64,000 nt of DNA, taken from positions 1,935,273 to 1,999,272 of the forward strand of contig JAQFVV010012423.1 in NCBI GenBank assembly GCA_028023455.1. The letters are read 5' to 3'. The first letter of the stretch is position 1, and each line of letters starts with the position of its first letter. Both the position numbers and the translations under genes were made by a program. The notes below the pieces were generated by a model, which was not told where the DNA came from, ran no database searches, and saw only the letters and a program-made list of their open reading frames with translations. Shown here piece after piece: positions 10,913 through 23,650 of the stretch. Source of the stretch: Epiperipatus broadwayi. Its lineage: Eukaryota > Onychophora > Udeonychophora > Euonychophora > Peripatidae.

Positions 10913-12020
10913 TTCTAATCAAAATAAAAATCTACATATAAAGATAATAGTAATAACTAATTCTTGACAATTTGGAAAGATTTAAAAAAAGGTGAGATCA
11001 AAAAAGCAATTTATTTAATAATAGCAAAACATAAATTCTCTCCTTATTTATTGACTGGTAGAGTGTAGAGTTTGGAATTTCACATCTGTAGTAACAAAAT
11101 GATGACAATGATCTTAGTATGAAAGTTTAAAGTAGCAAATTTGAGAAGCTTAAATCTTATTTTATTGATCATAATGTTAATTGTAAAAAAAGACATAACT
11201 GAAAACACAAAACCTAAAGAAGTTACTTGTGGGATTTGTGAAGATAATATTTGCTTTTTCTTAATAATTAATTAGAATGTTGCTCTGTATAGTTTATTGT
11301 AATGGTAGAATCTTAAGCCCTGCCTGAATCCAGTTTTTTATTTTATTTCTGTTGATCAAATTTTTTATAAAAAATGGGTTACAACTAGAATTAGGTGCAT
11401 AGATATGAAAAGTGAATAAAATCACAATTAAAAAGAAGTGAATCAATGTTTTACTACCATAAGGCACTCTAGAAATTTTTAATACATTTATGCAAAAGCT
11501 TCTCTGTCAGCATTATAATTATTGAATACATTTTTATTGTATGTAATGTACACGTGATAGTGTACATTCAATAGCAAACATACACATAAAATTTAGATTT
11601 TTCCTTACTATTTTGGCTACAAATACAGTAAAATTTCATTTAGTAATTAGCTGAAATCTTTATGAAATGTTTAATAGTAAAACAATAGACTTATTCATGT
11701 TATGATTAGTTAATTTTAATAATTTAAAGTAGTTTACAAAAAAAAAACAATAGTTTTGTATGTTGTGACATTAGTATTATTATTCATTATTAGAATTTAT
11801 CATGATATTACTTAATGAAATGAAAATAATCTCAGGAAAAAAGTATTTGTATCAGGATAATATATACCAGAATTCATAAATGTAATTTAGTAAATAGAAA
11901 ATATTTTCAAATATCTAGACCAATATGGACACTCAAGTTTAGAATAGATTTTATTTAAATCCAAGAGATGTCATTTTCATTAAAATTAATTATAAAAATG
12001 TATAAAGCATTGAGTTGGGG
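10913..12020. other. AT-rich DNA, nothing recognised
   Basis: Unique-looking AT-rich sequence without supported features. A palindromic CACGTG lies in TGTACACGTGATAGTGTACA near 11547-11566, a short perfect-looking hairpin of unknown meaning. Confidence 0.5.
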
Positions 12021-12125
12021 CTTTTTTTTCTCATGTGTCAAAGCATTGGCCGGGAAGCGAACCTACAAACCTGGGGCAACTGCTTGTAAGGCAGCTGTGC
12101 TGACCACTCGGCCACCAATGCTTGA
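12021..12125 (-). mobile_element. tRNA-derived SINE, TAC-anticodon subfamily
   Basis: On the minus strand it begins AGCATTGGTGGCCGAGTGGT, holds an anticodon arm with loop CTTACAA, an extended variable region of about 15 nt, a T-arm-like GGTTCGCTTCCC, then GCCAATGCT closing the acceptor stem, and ends in GACACATGAG plus poly-A (seen here as poly-T at 12022-12029). Internal A and B boxes of the tRNA-like head would have driven Pol III transcription. Confidence 0.85.
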
Positions 12126-13097
12126 CTAGAATGAGCTTTCATAAAAATTTATATAGTATTTTGTATTCATTATTAATTTGATGGATCTTTAATTCCCTGA
12201 AGAAAACAGCAGATAAAGCAAAAAGATATAAACGTCAGGTTTTTTTTTCCTAAAGTGCTTCATTTTGTAGGCTGAGTTAGATGTTTTTTAGCACTTGAAG
12301 AATATTGATATCAAAATTTTTTAAAAAAAATAGGTTTTATATTATTGAGAAAGAAGTTACTTAGCTGTTTTGAGAATACAGAATAATTAAAAGGCAGGTT
12401 GTGTGAACAAAAATGCAAAAGAATGAAATAAGAATATGTAAAATATATATATACTTGGTTATGATTAATTGATGGAATATGATGACAAAAGAGATAATTA
12501 TCTGAACAGTAAATGATTGGAAAATATTGTATAAAATGTTAAAGCTGATGAAATAAAAGTGATTCAGCATCTCAACGTGTGCCATATTTTTTTTCTGGTG
12601 AAGTACAACAGAACAAAGTTGAGTAATTAAAATTCAAAAATATTATGTCAGAATTTACAATTTCAGGTTTTGTCTTATATTAATGAAAGAAAACAGGTGT
12701 GTTAAAGTTAGAAAAAATGTTAACTCTTATAATCAGAAATTTTAAAATAGAACGTATAAGAAGCTACAGTGACAAATTATTTTTTTACAATGAAAATAGT
12801 GTCATTGTTGGCTTTTTGATCATAATTTATAGACGTTTAGTAAGTTTTTTTTTCTTTTAGTTGAAAGCTTTGTATAGATGCTTCGTGACTTAAAAGCGTC
12901 AGAATCTTCTCAGAGAAGTTGAAAGGCATTTCAGTCAATAAATGCACATCAATAGTATTGTATCCAAAAATAATTATTTTTATTCTATTGTAAAAGACAT
13001 TTACTGTAAGCCTGAGTAATCAATGGATATCAACTGTAATATTTCTGGAACATGTTCATTTCCTGACTTTTATGGCTTTTGCTTTTATTATATATAC
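12126..13097. other. AT-rich DNA between two SINEs
   Basis: Nothing recognised. The minus-strand open frame at 12361-12585 is Ile/Phe-rich chance sequence. Confidence 0.5.
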
Positions 13098-13195
13098 TTT
13101 TTTCATGTGTCATAGCATCGGCCGGGAAGTGAACCCGCTAATCTGGGACAACTGCTTGTAAGGCAGCTGTACTGACCATTCAACCACCAATGCTT
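13098..13195 (-). mobile_element. tRNA-derived SINE, TAC-anticodon subfamily
   Basis: Same subfamily as 12021-12125 and same orientation: anticodon loop CTTACAA, an inserted AGCGGG-like variable region (here ATTAGCGGG), TTCACTTCCCGGCC, and a short A-tail seen as TTTTTT at 13098-13103. Point changes show independent insertion, not a recent duplication of the neighbouring copy. Confidence 0.85.
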
Positions 13196-14210
13196 TACTA
13201 TACTTATGTATCAACTAATCACTTTTTACATCTTTAAAATCCAAGCCAATCTACTTCTATAGTTACATAATTGTAAAACCAGGTCAATTTGTATATATTT
13301 TACTAACCTTATTTTTATACTATTATACCTTTATTTTATCTTTAGGCTAAGAAGGTTAATATAATAATATTACTTGGGACAATAGCAAGAAACAAATCTG
13401 GGAGTTTGAGTATTATAGCATTGTGCCATCATATGTCTCTTGATTATTCATGCTTAAAATAAATAATTTAACGTGAAAGGAACTGTTCTTGAAAGCATGT
13501 GAATAAGATTAAAAAGTCATGTAATATTATTGTCGTTTATAATCTACCAAAAAATTAGAATGCTCTTATATATAAATTTGAATACTTTGAAATAAATGGA
13601 ATCTGATCTGGTATCAGATCTACATAAGTATGCAATAAAATTGGCTTGGGTTGAGAACATTAGACAGTTTTTTTTTTAATTTTTGAGCTATTAGCTTGAA
13701 TAATTTAATAAAATAAAAGGTATCTGTTAATATATAAGTATATTACTTCTAGTTTTAAATCCTAATTTCTCACTGACAAAGTTAAAAGCCATTATTGCAT
13801 GCTACAATGTAATATCTATTGATTCTAGATTAGGCTGAAAATAACTTCTTTTGGAAGTATATGAATAAGCTAAGAAAGTCAAGTTATCCATGTTTTTGGA
13901 TAATATTGTAGTTAATTCAATAGCCTATAATACAGGTAATTGTTTCTTTTGTTCTTTTGGGAAGTAGTTAAACACATTTTTATCATATCTATGGATTCAA
14001 ATTTTATCAGAATAGACATAAAAATGACTTTTAACTTGCTGAATATTCTAAAAGTATTCATTAAAAAAATTTCTCAGCCAATAATAGCTAAAAATAATAA
14101 AGTAATATTTTTTATTGAAGCAAAAATACATCCAAGTTTTTTAATCCAATCATGCTCATACTAATATTTGTAATTAAACTATTAAACATCACATGATCAT
14201 TCCCTAGGGA
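13196..14210. other. AT-rich DNA, nothing recognised
   Basis: No supported features. The open frame at 13940-14164 has no recognisable motif. Confidence 0.5.
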
Positions 14211-14290
14211 TTTTATGCACAAACCTTCTTGCATCCATTAATTATTCTGGCTTGCACTGAGTGGCAGTACTGTATGGAGAGTTTTACTTC
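14211..14290 (+). repeat. Half copy of the ribozyme-bearing fold-back family
   Basis: Matches only the right arm of the element at 25656-25935: TTTATGCACAAnCCTTCTnG, then CATCCATTAATTATTCTGG, GCACTGAGTGGCAGTACTGT and ATGGAGAGTTTT. The left arm and the central ribozyme are missing. ATTAAACATCACAT precedes this copy (14180) and also the 25.7-kb copy (25607), so the family may include more upstream sequence than the fold-back itself. Confidence 0.75.
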
Positions 14291-15614
14291 TGTTTTAACA
14301 ATATTTATAGTTGTTTACATTTAGGATTAATTATTGATGTCTGTTTGAAATGCACTGTTTTATCATTACATCGTTATTAAAGATACCATAAATTAATTCA
14401 AAGCTTTTTTAAAAAAAAAAAATTTAGTATGATAGTAATGATTGGATTTAATTGCTTGTATATTTCCTATTCTAGATACTATGCTTCATTTTTAAGATCT
14501 ATGCAATAATTCATATTAAGTTATTAGTACTGAATTTCTATAATCTATTATTAATTTGACTTAATTATGCTTAATTTTATAAAGAAGTGCTCTGCATTTT
14601 GCAAGATTTAAGCCTTTCTACATATAAGATATAATTGTTTATTTATTTATGAAGTTTTTATAGAATGGAGTTGTTTTAAAATTCAAAATGGCACCGAGTG
14701 TGTACTATATCAGCACCAAAATGTTTGTATTGATCACTTCAAAAATATTTAAGAGAAATTTCTCAGTTGATTAATAACCATCTACATGAATTTTACTCGC
14801 AATTATTATATGAAGATGACATTTGGATAGCCTATAAATATAATATAAGGACATTCAAAAACTTTTATTCAAGTATGCTCTGTAAGATTTCACAAATACA
14901 ATGGTAAGATCATAAGATTAATCAATTCATTCTTCAATTTGTTGGATATGATACTATGCAGTCCATTATTATAAAATCACATTTTACTGGATTGGACAAG
15001 TAAATTGAATGAACAGTACAAGATTTCCTAAAAGGGTGTTTTGAACATAGTTTTCATGTGAGAGGCAAATCCTATTTATATTATAAAAATTAGTTGAAAA
15101 TCATCCTAAGTTAGTGCAATGTTGATTGTTTTTATTAGAAAATATAACATAGGTTAAAATACATTGAAGAGTTACAATTAGACACAGTATTGAAATATTT
15201 CAGAAATAAAAGTTTGCTGCAGAAAAAAGTTAAAAGGCAGAAATGCAAAGTATCAAATAAATAGTATATACAATCATTTCAGAGTTTATATCATAAATGT
15301 ATTACTTTTTGCTTTGTCTAGATTTTTCTTTTTTTTTAGAGTTGGATGGTTGTTCTCAATGGTTTCTGCTGCTGCTAATTTTATTTTTAATATAATATCT
15401 ACAACTTGCATAAATAATTTCACATTCCAGTAGTTGTATTTGTCTATCTTGTTCAAGATATGGATTTCAAATACAGAGATTTGAAAATTGTATTTAGATA
15501 GCTAATGAAACATACTTTTTTTTTTTCTAACCATTACATAACTGATTTATTCTTTGGGTTGATATTTAGCTGCTCTTATTTAAAGAGTAAAATAAAAACC
15601 TTCACAAAAATTTG
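14291..15614. other. AT-rich DNA, nothing recognised
   Basis: No supported gene or repeat family. Several poly-A and poly-T tracts. Confidence 0.5.
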
Positions 15615-15710
15615 TCGCGTTGGTGGCCGTGTGGTTAGCATAGCTGCCTTCCAAGCAGCTGGCCCGGGTTCGCTTCCCGGTCAACGCTTTGACATATGAA
15701 AAAAAAAAAA
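15615..15710 (+). mobile_element. tRNA-Gly(TCC)-derived SINE, best-preserved copy
   Basis: The head (15617-15687) folds as a tRNA: acceptor GCGTTGG pairs with TCAACGC; the anticodon arm GCTGC-CTTCCAA-GCAGC has anticodon TCC (15650-15652); the T-arm is CCGGG-TTCGCTT-CCCGG. This closely matches the animal tRNA-Gly(UCC) type. GACATATG and a poly-A tail follow. It is called a SINE, not a tRNA gene, because the same unit with the same GACATATGA tail recurs at 27660, 42131 and 62955, and because the D-arm has drifted. Confidence 0.9.
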
Positions 15711-17020
15711 GCTCTCATCTATCAGATGTGTATTATTATTATTTTTTTTTCATGTTTTGCTGTGAATGAATACTAGAGGTATTCTATCTCTACAATCTGC
15801 GTGGCAAATACATTTTTTATTTGTAAGTAAATAATTAAATCCGATCATTATACTGCTTAATATATAAACAAACTATAGTAGTGTTTTTAAAAGATTATCT
15901 TTATACTCAAACCAAGCATTATGCTAAATAAGATAGTTTCATTCTCTTGATCAAACAGACTTTTTTAAAAATACGGTCACGTGGTAATAGAACCGGATTA
16001 AATCTTGAATACTGTTTTCTTGCCCCTTTTTTAATATTAATTAATATTTCATTCAATAAAAAATTTATACTACTTTTATTAATTAATTTTCATCAAAAAA
16101 TAAATAAATAAATTGGGTGAAAGTTATATCTGAATATGCTTTTTTAAAATTGATTACGTGTCATATATTTTTAGAATCATCAATATAGGTAGTTTTTCTT
16201 TCTCCTTTTTAATATCGATTTTTTTCCTCCAATAAAAAAAAAACTGTAAGAGAAATAACTCTTTATGGATTGTATATAACTTTATTCACTACGTATGGAA
16301 TTTGATTTGCTGAAAAATAAGTTTTATTACCCTAAAGTATCTGAAAAAAGCTGAATGTTATCAATTCGTCGCGTTACAATCCATTAATTTTATTCAAAAG
16401 CTATGATAGCACTATCTGATGTTGCTGATTGTCCATATTCAAACGATTCTTTCATAAAATTATTCCTCTATTAAGGAATTCTGCTGATCTTAGAGAAAAG
16501 TCCACACCCCCTCCCCACTAGTACATTTAAGATAATAAAAATAAATATATAACACACTATCTCCAGAAAATGATCAATATATGTTTTTTTTTTTTTTTTA
16601 AAAAAATAATGATGCAAATAAAGACACCGTTTGTTTTATTAGTCTCTGCCGAATTAAGGGAATCGTTTTTTTTTTTTTAAATAAAAAAGCTTGCTGGAAA
16701 GGATGCGGTTTTTCAAACTATTTTTAAAAGACGTTAAGAAATCAAGTATTTACACATACGAAACTAAATTGATTTTTTTTTTTTTTAGAGGTATTAGTCT
16801 TATTCATTAATAACTATGAATGATAACATGTGGACACATGCTTGCATTAACACTTTTCTAAAAATTATGTCGATTTTAAAATATTTTTGATAAAGAATTT
16901 TTATGATTATTTCTTGAAAGTTTGTAATATAGTATTTAATTAAATTTTTCTAAAGACATTCAATACCCTAATATTAGATTATGAAAATAGTCCAGCTATA
17001 GTTGAATGTAATTGGAAGAT
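15711..17020. other. AT-rich DNA with homopolymer runs
   Basis: No gene seen. Long T runs occur near 16580-16600, 16664-16678 and 16773-16786. Confidence 0.5.
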
Positions 17021-17040
17021 CAACCATTATCAGTCCACTG

Positions 17041-17662
17041 CAGGATGAAGGTCTCTCCAAGTTCAAACCATTTCCGATCTTTAGCTTCTCTTCTCCACAT
17101 CACCCCTGCACACTTTCTTATTTTATCCACCCATCTCACATGTGGTCTCTTTCTGGGTCTTTTACAATATCTTAGAATCCAGTTTAAGATTTTAATTGTC
17201 CATCTATTATCATCTCTTCTAGCAATATAGTCAAATCCAACTCCACTTCAGTCTTTTAATTTTTTTAATGAAGTCAATAACATCTATTTGTTCTCTTACC
17301 CATATATTGCATTTTCAATTTATTCTTGTTACTCCTAACATGCATATCTTCATACTTCTTTGAGTGATCTGAAGTCTCTGTATTGCTTTTCTATTAAGTG
17401 TCCAAGTCTCATATCCATAAGTAAGAACCGGTAAAACACATTTATTAAAAACTTTTCTTTTCAAATACATTAGCATGTTTCTTTTTAGTGTCAAGTTATT
17501 TTTACCAAAAGCACTCCAGCCAAGTTTGATTCTATGATTAATTTTATTCATTATGTTTCCATCTGTATTAATAATCTGACCAAGATATTTGTAGCTGTTA
17601 ACTTCTTCTAACTCATCATAATCAATCTTAATTTTCATATTTTGAGAAAATCCATTGAACAT
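17041..17662 (-). pseudogene. RTE C-terminal region, copy 2 (broken)
   Basis: The open part, 17315-17662, carries KIKIDYDELEEVNSYKYLGQ, the HRIKLGWSAFGKNN segment and KCVLPVLTYGYETW. Beyond a stop, frames toward 17041 read the ARRDDNRWT block, a KRPRKRPHVRWVDKIRK segment and a final WRREAKDRKW-x(n)-GE block. This copy is therefore the better guide to the family's full C-terminus. Confidence 0.85.
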
Positions 17663-18640
17663 TACTTTAATCTTTTTAACATTTATCTTTAGTTCTACTT
17701 TCCTACTTTCATCTCATAACTTTTGCAACATTTCCTGCAGCTCTAAAACATTATTTGCAAAAACAAGTACATCATCTGCAAAATCTAAATGACTTAAATA
17801 ATCTCCATTTATTTTCACTCCTTTAGATTCCCATTTTAATCCACAAAATACTTCTGCAATCACTATTGTAAAAAGTTATGGAGATATGGAGTCACCCTGT
17901 CTTACACCCTTCTCAATGTTGACTTTCCTAAATTGTTGCTGTTGAATTTTTATAAATTTTCTTTAAAATATGACAATATCATGGATCTATATCTTGATGA
18001 TCCAATGCTTTAATCTCCAAAGAAATACTTATAGAATCAAATGCCTTTTCATAATCTACAAATCCAAAGCATAATGACAACTCATATTCATTTGTCCTTT
18101 CTATAAATTCTCTCAATACCTGGATATGACCTACTGTACTAAAACCACTTTTAAATCCAGCATGTTCTCTGGGTTGGTGGAAATTCAATGTTCTCTGTAG
18201 ATGAGTTATAATTATCTTGGTAAAAATTTTGTATGAAACTTATAAAAGATCTGTAATTTCTAATATCTTCATTATCATCTTTTTGTAATATTAATATTAA
18301 TACTGCATTCTTCCAATCATCTGGTACATCTTTATCATTTAGTCATTTGGTATATAACTTTGCTAAAAAAAAAATTCTATTTCTTCACCTGTTTCTTTTA
18401 ATACATCAATTATAATTCCATCATTACCTGGAGCCTCTCCTTTTATAATAAATTTAATTGCATGTCTCACTTATTCATTTAAAATTCTGGGCAATTCAGA
18501 AAATATAATAGATATAGCAGGTACTTGTTTATTACTATATAATTATTGATAGAAATCTTCTACCCATAATCTCTTTTTTTAGTAAAAGTTCCATCTTTTT
18601 TCCTTATTGCAGATATACATTTCCTACCAATACCAAAATG
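17663..18640 (-). pseudogene. RTE reverse transcriptase, copy 2 (broken)
   Basis: The segment 17979-18188 reads GFVDYEKAFDSISISLEIK, the RT A block with its catalytic Asp. The FADD block lies around 17760-17800 in another frame, and an APGNDGIIIDVLK block lies at about 18410-18440. A run of A residues near 18366 and several short deletions shift the frame. Confidence 0.8.
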
Positions 18641-18691
18641 TTGTTTTACACTCTTGAAACTTTTATTCTCTTCTACAGCTTTCCTTACTAG

Positions 18692-19075
18692 TTAACAGTT
18701 ATACTTTCTTATATCATTTTCAATTCTTTTACACATCATTTTACAGAATTCGAAGTATTCAATTTTTTTTAATGCATCATTTTTGTATATCTTCATATTC
18801 CTTCTTTTCTTCATAAATTCTCTAGTTTCAATAGAAATTTTATTGGTCAGTTGCTGCTTCTTTCTACCAGCTATCTTTGTTGCAGTTTTTAAAAGTGTAT
18901 CACTTATTTTCTTATTAATTTCATTCAAATCTGAATCATGTTCAAAATCTACTAATATCTGAAACCGATTTGTAAGTTCTAATTTAAATTCATTAGATTG
19001 TTTTTGAAGATTAGCAATATCAATGTAAATATTGTTTTTCTTAATAATTTTTGTCTCTCTAGTTTGCATTAACAC
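18692..19075 (-). pseudogene. RTE linker region, copy 2
   Basis: A 127-codon open segment, Lys- and Asn-rich, with KKQQLTNKISIETREFMKKR and YKNDALKKIEYFEFCKM. It is the intact counterpart of the interrupted linker in copy 1 (8145-8610) and lies between endonuclease and reverse transcriptase. Function of the linker is unknown. Confidence 0.75.
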
Positions 19076-19099
19076 ATATCTTATATCTTACTAATCAAT

Positions 19100-19819
19100 G
19101 ATCACTTCCTGTGTTAAGTTTATTAAGAACATTACAATCTTGAAATATGTATTTTCTGTTAGTCAAAATATAATCCAATTCTATGGTATCTTCATTTGGA
19201 TGCTTCTCTGTCCATTTCCATTTTTTTCAAAAAAAGAATTCATAATATAATTTTTTTTTCTGCTCCACAAGTCTATGACCTCTCTCATTTTTATTACCAT
19301 AACCAAAATTACCTTTAGCACTTTCATCTTTCATTTGTTTACCAATTCTAGCGTTAAAATCTTCCAAAACAATTTTAAAATGTTGTTTACTCTGATCAAA
19401 AGCCTTTTATACATCTATATAAAAATCTTCTACTTCATCACTATGAGAACTTATTGGGGCACAAACCTAAATCATCTGCTATTAAGTTGTATAACTAATC
19501 CTGCCACTCTGTCCGATACACCACCAATCTCCACAATGTTATTCTTCCACTTTTATTTATAATGAATCCTACTCCACTTGTATTTCCAATATTTGTACCT
19601 TTATAATAAGTAGAGTACATGTTCACCTTTTAATTCAATTGTCTTTTCACCTTTTTTTCTAACTTTACAAAGTCCAATAATATCCCATTTAATATAAGAC
19701 AGTTCTTCTAATTCTTGCAATCTTGCTTCACTTGAAAGTGATCTGCAGTTATAAGTGCCTAAATAAAAGGTCATCAAATGGCAGCCTGGGTCTACAATCA
19801 GGGGATTAGCACCCTCCAC
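19100..19819 (-). pseudogene. RTE endonuclease, copy 2 (broken)
   Basis: The N-terminal part (19601-19819) reads TFYLGTYNCRSLSSEARLQE, then LSYIKWDIIGLCKVRKKGE and ELKGEHVLY: the start of an exonuclease/endonuclease/phosphatase fold in RTE elements. The rest of the domain lies in shifted frames to about 19100. Where copy 1 keeps GDFN, this copy is disrupted around 19350-19370. Confidence 0.8.
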
Positions 19820-20219
19820 CTTTGGCCACCAACTGCTGTCTTAGTTGGTGACTTTACAGCCTCCTGGGAATAAGAGACATGATTTATTTTTGTCTGTCAT
19901 GATTCTGTATATCTATTGGAACAATATGTATCATTTACTTATACATTCATTCTGCCTTATCAGGCAACTGAGAAGAAAGACCATGGTGTTTCTTGATATT
20001 AAACTTAGAGGTAAAAAGCCAATAAACACACCACACTGGCCAATGCATGTTGGTGAGCAACTCACCCATGTTCAAATACTATATGAATAATCACATAATA
20101 ATAGCATTTGCAATGACAAGAATGTATGGAGTGGATATTAGGAATTTGCCTTGCTTGGTTCCTTTAAGGCCTCCAAGAGGAATCAAAGGGTCTCCTTTCA
20201 GTTAATAGCAAATTCCTTT

Positions 20220-21072
20220 TTTAATATACTTAATATTAAACAATGGAAACAATCCAATATATATAAATACAATTTTTATGACTTTTGTTTTAGAATGGAT
20301 CTTATCCATTTCATAATATAGTAGTTCTTTTACATCCACATCACATTGTTAAAATCCTTTATGTGGATGTTAAAATAGTAACCCCTATATAATATACATT
20401 GTCACATAAACACACACATATGTAGTCAAATGCTTTTATCTATTAAAATTTTTTCCCAATAAAAATAATCATTAACCAATTCTAATCATCATCCAATATT
20501 AATCAGTAAATAGATATTTAGTATTTTTAGATAGAGGGTGAATTTAAGAATTGAAAAAATGCTCAAACTTTTACCACCCAGTAATTGTCAAAACTGATTA
20601 TTACTGTATATCTCTCCTTCCTTGTTCCTCTTTGAAACCTTGTTGGATCTACCATATATTGGGATATTTAACATATATTTTACCTTTTACATACAATATG
20701 TGCATTTCTATGTAAGAATTCAGTTTAAAAATTATATATACCACTAGGATTTTAAGAAAAATAATTAACAAAAACAAGTAGAATATTGTATATATTTTGA
20801 ACCAGTACAAACAATATTTACATACCAACGATAAAATTATCTAAAAATATATGCATTAAAACATATATTTATAATTATTTTTGTATCTTTCTTTATCACA
20901 TAATGAAATATTTATTAAAATGTAAGAATGCTTACGTGATGTTAAATTTGAAATTTCAAATATACTCTACTTGCCTGTAAAATATATCTGCAACTATTTT
21001 GTTTAAGATTTTAAGATGAAAATTTAAAATAGAAATAATTTTTATAACATTTTTATTTATTGCCCCCCCCCC
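20220..21072. other. AT-rich DNA, nothing recognised
   Basis: No supported feature. A run of 11 C residues at 21063-21073 stands out against the low GC background and directly precedes the next insertion. Confidence 0.5.
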
Positions 21073-21088
21073 CAAGTATAGTTTATTA

Positions 21089-21340
21089 AACCATCTAACA
21101 TACATGAGCTCCATTCTTTATGCTTACACAAGCTGTTTTTTACAGATGCAAAACTCTTTATACAATTGCACCACTCAGTGCAAGCCAGAATAATTAATGC
21201 ACTGGTGAAAGTCACAAGCTAGAAACTAGTGTGGGGATATTGGATGAGTAGGTACTAGATAGGGGTGGTATGTACAAACCTTTCTGCATCCATTGATTAC
21301 TCTGGCTTGCACTGGGTGGTGCTATTGTATAACCTTTGCT
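21089..21340 (+). mobile_element. Fold-back element with decayed hammerhead core
   Basis: Same family as 25656-25935. Arms 21147-21201 and 21286-21340 are inverted repeats (GCACCACTCAGTGCAAGCC against GGCTTGCACTGGGTGGTGC). The loop keeps GAAACTAGTG where the better copy has GAAACTAGTC, and CTGGTGA instead of CTGATGA, so both the core and the cleavage nucleotide are lost. CAAGTATAGTTTATTA (21073-21088) and CAAGTGTAGTTTATTG (21341-21356) flank it as a likely target-site duplication. Confidence 0.7.
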
Positions 21341-21357
21341 CAAGTGTAGTTTATTGA

Positions 21358-23650
21358 CAGGATGTGGTTATTGGAAACATAGATAAATAGAAATTTCTTT
21401 GCTAAATCTTCATGGATTCATTGTGAATTAATAATTATGAGTTTTTAGATATATATACTCTTTTTTTTCCAATTGAATTTTTGATTTTGTGATTTAATTT
21501 CTTTTTGCGGTAATTTTTTAACTTTTAGACGAACAGGTCAGCTGTATGCCAGCAAATTTTCTGAATTTGCAATTTTATTTCTTTTTCATTTTGACATCAC
21601 ATTTTTTGATTTGTTTTTTTTTTAAAAAAAAAAAAATAGATTTTTTTATTCTGAATAAAAATTAGCTTAGTTTTAGAAGAACCAAAATTGAGAAAAATGT
21701 GCCTGTATTTTATATATAACATTTTCTTTGTTTTAATGCCATTTTATTTTTTTCATTACAGTTACTCTGTGTTCTTCTTCCTCAGTCCAACTATCAAGAG
21801 CTTCATTGTTTATTATACGCTTTTTATTTAAACCTCTATTTTTTTTAATGACAAAACTTGTAGACTAATATTGGATAGTTCTAAGTCACTGCAGTAACCA
21901 GCATTAGATTTATACTGTCTTTTATTAGTTAAACTTACTGTCAAAACAATTCCACCTGTCACTTATATTCTCAGTTTATTTAACATTGCTTCCTTCATCG
22001 TCATTAATGTTTTGCCAGGAATGGGGATAGGGAATCTTCTCTATTTATTTATATTAATTACAGATTCCAACATAATCTTGTTTTTATTAAAAATTGAAGT
22101 TATTAACTGTTCTTTTTAAAGATGCCCTGAAAAAAATTTAGGCAGAATACTATTTATTCCGATTTTTTACTTCTTATAAAATTAAAAAAGAAAGATGTTT
22201 AAAAATGACAGAAATGTTTTTAAAATTATTTATATGAAATATCTTCATACACATGCATTGATTAGTGTCGGAGATAGCCCGTGAAAGACAGTCTCTCAAT
22301 CAGACGTAACTGTGAAATAAACACATATTTTTGAGTATAATGAATATGAGCCATTATTCAAAGTATAAACTTATTTTATCGAGAAAAAAATAAATCACTG
22401 TGTGTTCATAGGAAAGAATGAGCATTCTTTGTGTTTAGATTCTGTTAATGATTTTACTTTAAGAATTTTATTTATTTATTACCATTCTACTTTTAGAAAT
22501 TATAGAGCTACATTCTGTTGTTTGATGTTTATTTAATAATGCATAAATATTTTATTGACTGACCAATCTACTTTATTCAATTTTACTAGTTTAAAAATTT
22601 ATGCTTTAAAATATAACTAAATATGTATAAAAATCAAGAATATTACAACTATTTTGTAATTCGACGTACCAATAAAATATTCCCATTTTTAAAAAAATTC
22701 TATCTTAATTTTATTAGATTGATATCCTGAAATTATCTGATCAATAGTTGATCACCTTGCTAACAATCTGGTATAATAAAATAGTTTCTCAGGAATCGTT
22801 TTCAATTCATTTTATTTAAAAAGTGAAAGCATTTCAACCCTTTCTTAATGTAAAGTCATCTTAGAATTAAGACAATCTAAAAGGATAAATAGATTAAATT
22901 CATCTGTATATATACCTTTAAATTACCATCTTTTTAAGCACCCTTGAAACATATACATGGAAACACGTGATTGCAAGAAATTTGACATTTGTAAATTGAG
23001 TTGTGTTAATGTATATGTATATACCCAGAGCATTCTCGTGGCTTTTGTGATTTTTTTTATATCTACGGTTTATATCTCAAAATAATAATAATAAAATATA
23101 AGAAAATTAAAAATTAATAAAAAGAATAACCATTCCCTATATTTTTTTTTCATTCACAAAAAGTACGTAGAATGCACGCACACACTCCTTTGTATATATA
23201 TGTCACACATTTTCTAAGCATTATATACATTATGTACATGCATCTATCTTATGTGGATTGTAAATGCATATTCTAATACGATCTGTCATTATTAACTTCT
23301 TTAATATTTTTTATTTATTTTTGGTAATTGCATGATAATAGTTATACACATGTATATACATACAAATTCAGTAAAGTTCATCTGTACTATGTAACCTTTC
23401 TATTGAAGTTTAGATACATAAGCCATGTATTCAAAATTAAATTAATCAATTTCAGTGGTTAACTTGCAATCCATAGTGATTGTTTAGTTTAATATTTATT
23501 TTTCTAAATTCACAAAACTGATGTTAAAATGTAAACAAACTTATATAAATATGTATTTAAATTAAAAAAGTAAATAAACTTATTAACAAATCTTACTATA
23601 AATAATATATTTTAAATTAGGTCATGTGACTTATGACATGATTTTGGTCT
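21358..23650. other. AT-rich DNA, nothing recognised
   Basis: No gene or known repeat could be supported. It includes poly-T/poly-A tracts around 21610-21645. Confidence 0.5.

Larger units (their letters stand above)
17021..20219 (-). mobile_element. RTE-clade LINE, copy 2
   Basis: Second copy of the same family as 6602-9750, same strand, about 3.2 kb. The 3' end begins CAACCATTATCAGTCCACTG at 17021; the 5' leader runs to about 20219, where similarity to copy 1 stops at the same point (AATAGCAAATTCCTTT). No clear target-site duplication was found. It keeps the C-terminal segment that copy 1 has lost but has its own gaps in the RT. Both copies ending at the same 5' position suggests this is the true element start. 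Confidence 0.88.

Noticed and set aside
15617-15687. A functional tRNA-Gly(TCC) gene
   Set aside because: It folds well, but the D-arm has drifted and the same head with the same GACATATGA plus poly-A tail occurs in several other places. It is better explained as a SINE.
21063-21073. Poly-C run as a functional element
   Set aside because: A lone homopolymer of 11 C beside an insertion site. It may be a sequencing or slippage feature; nothing else supports a role.
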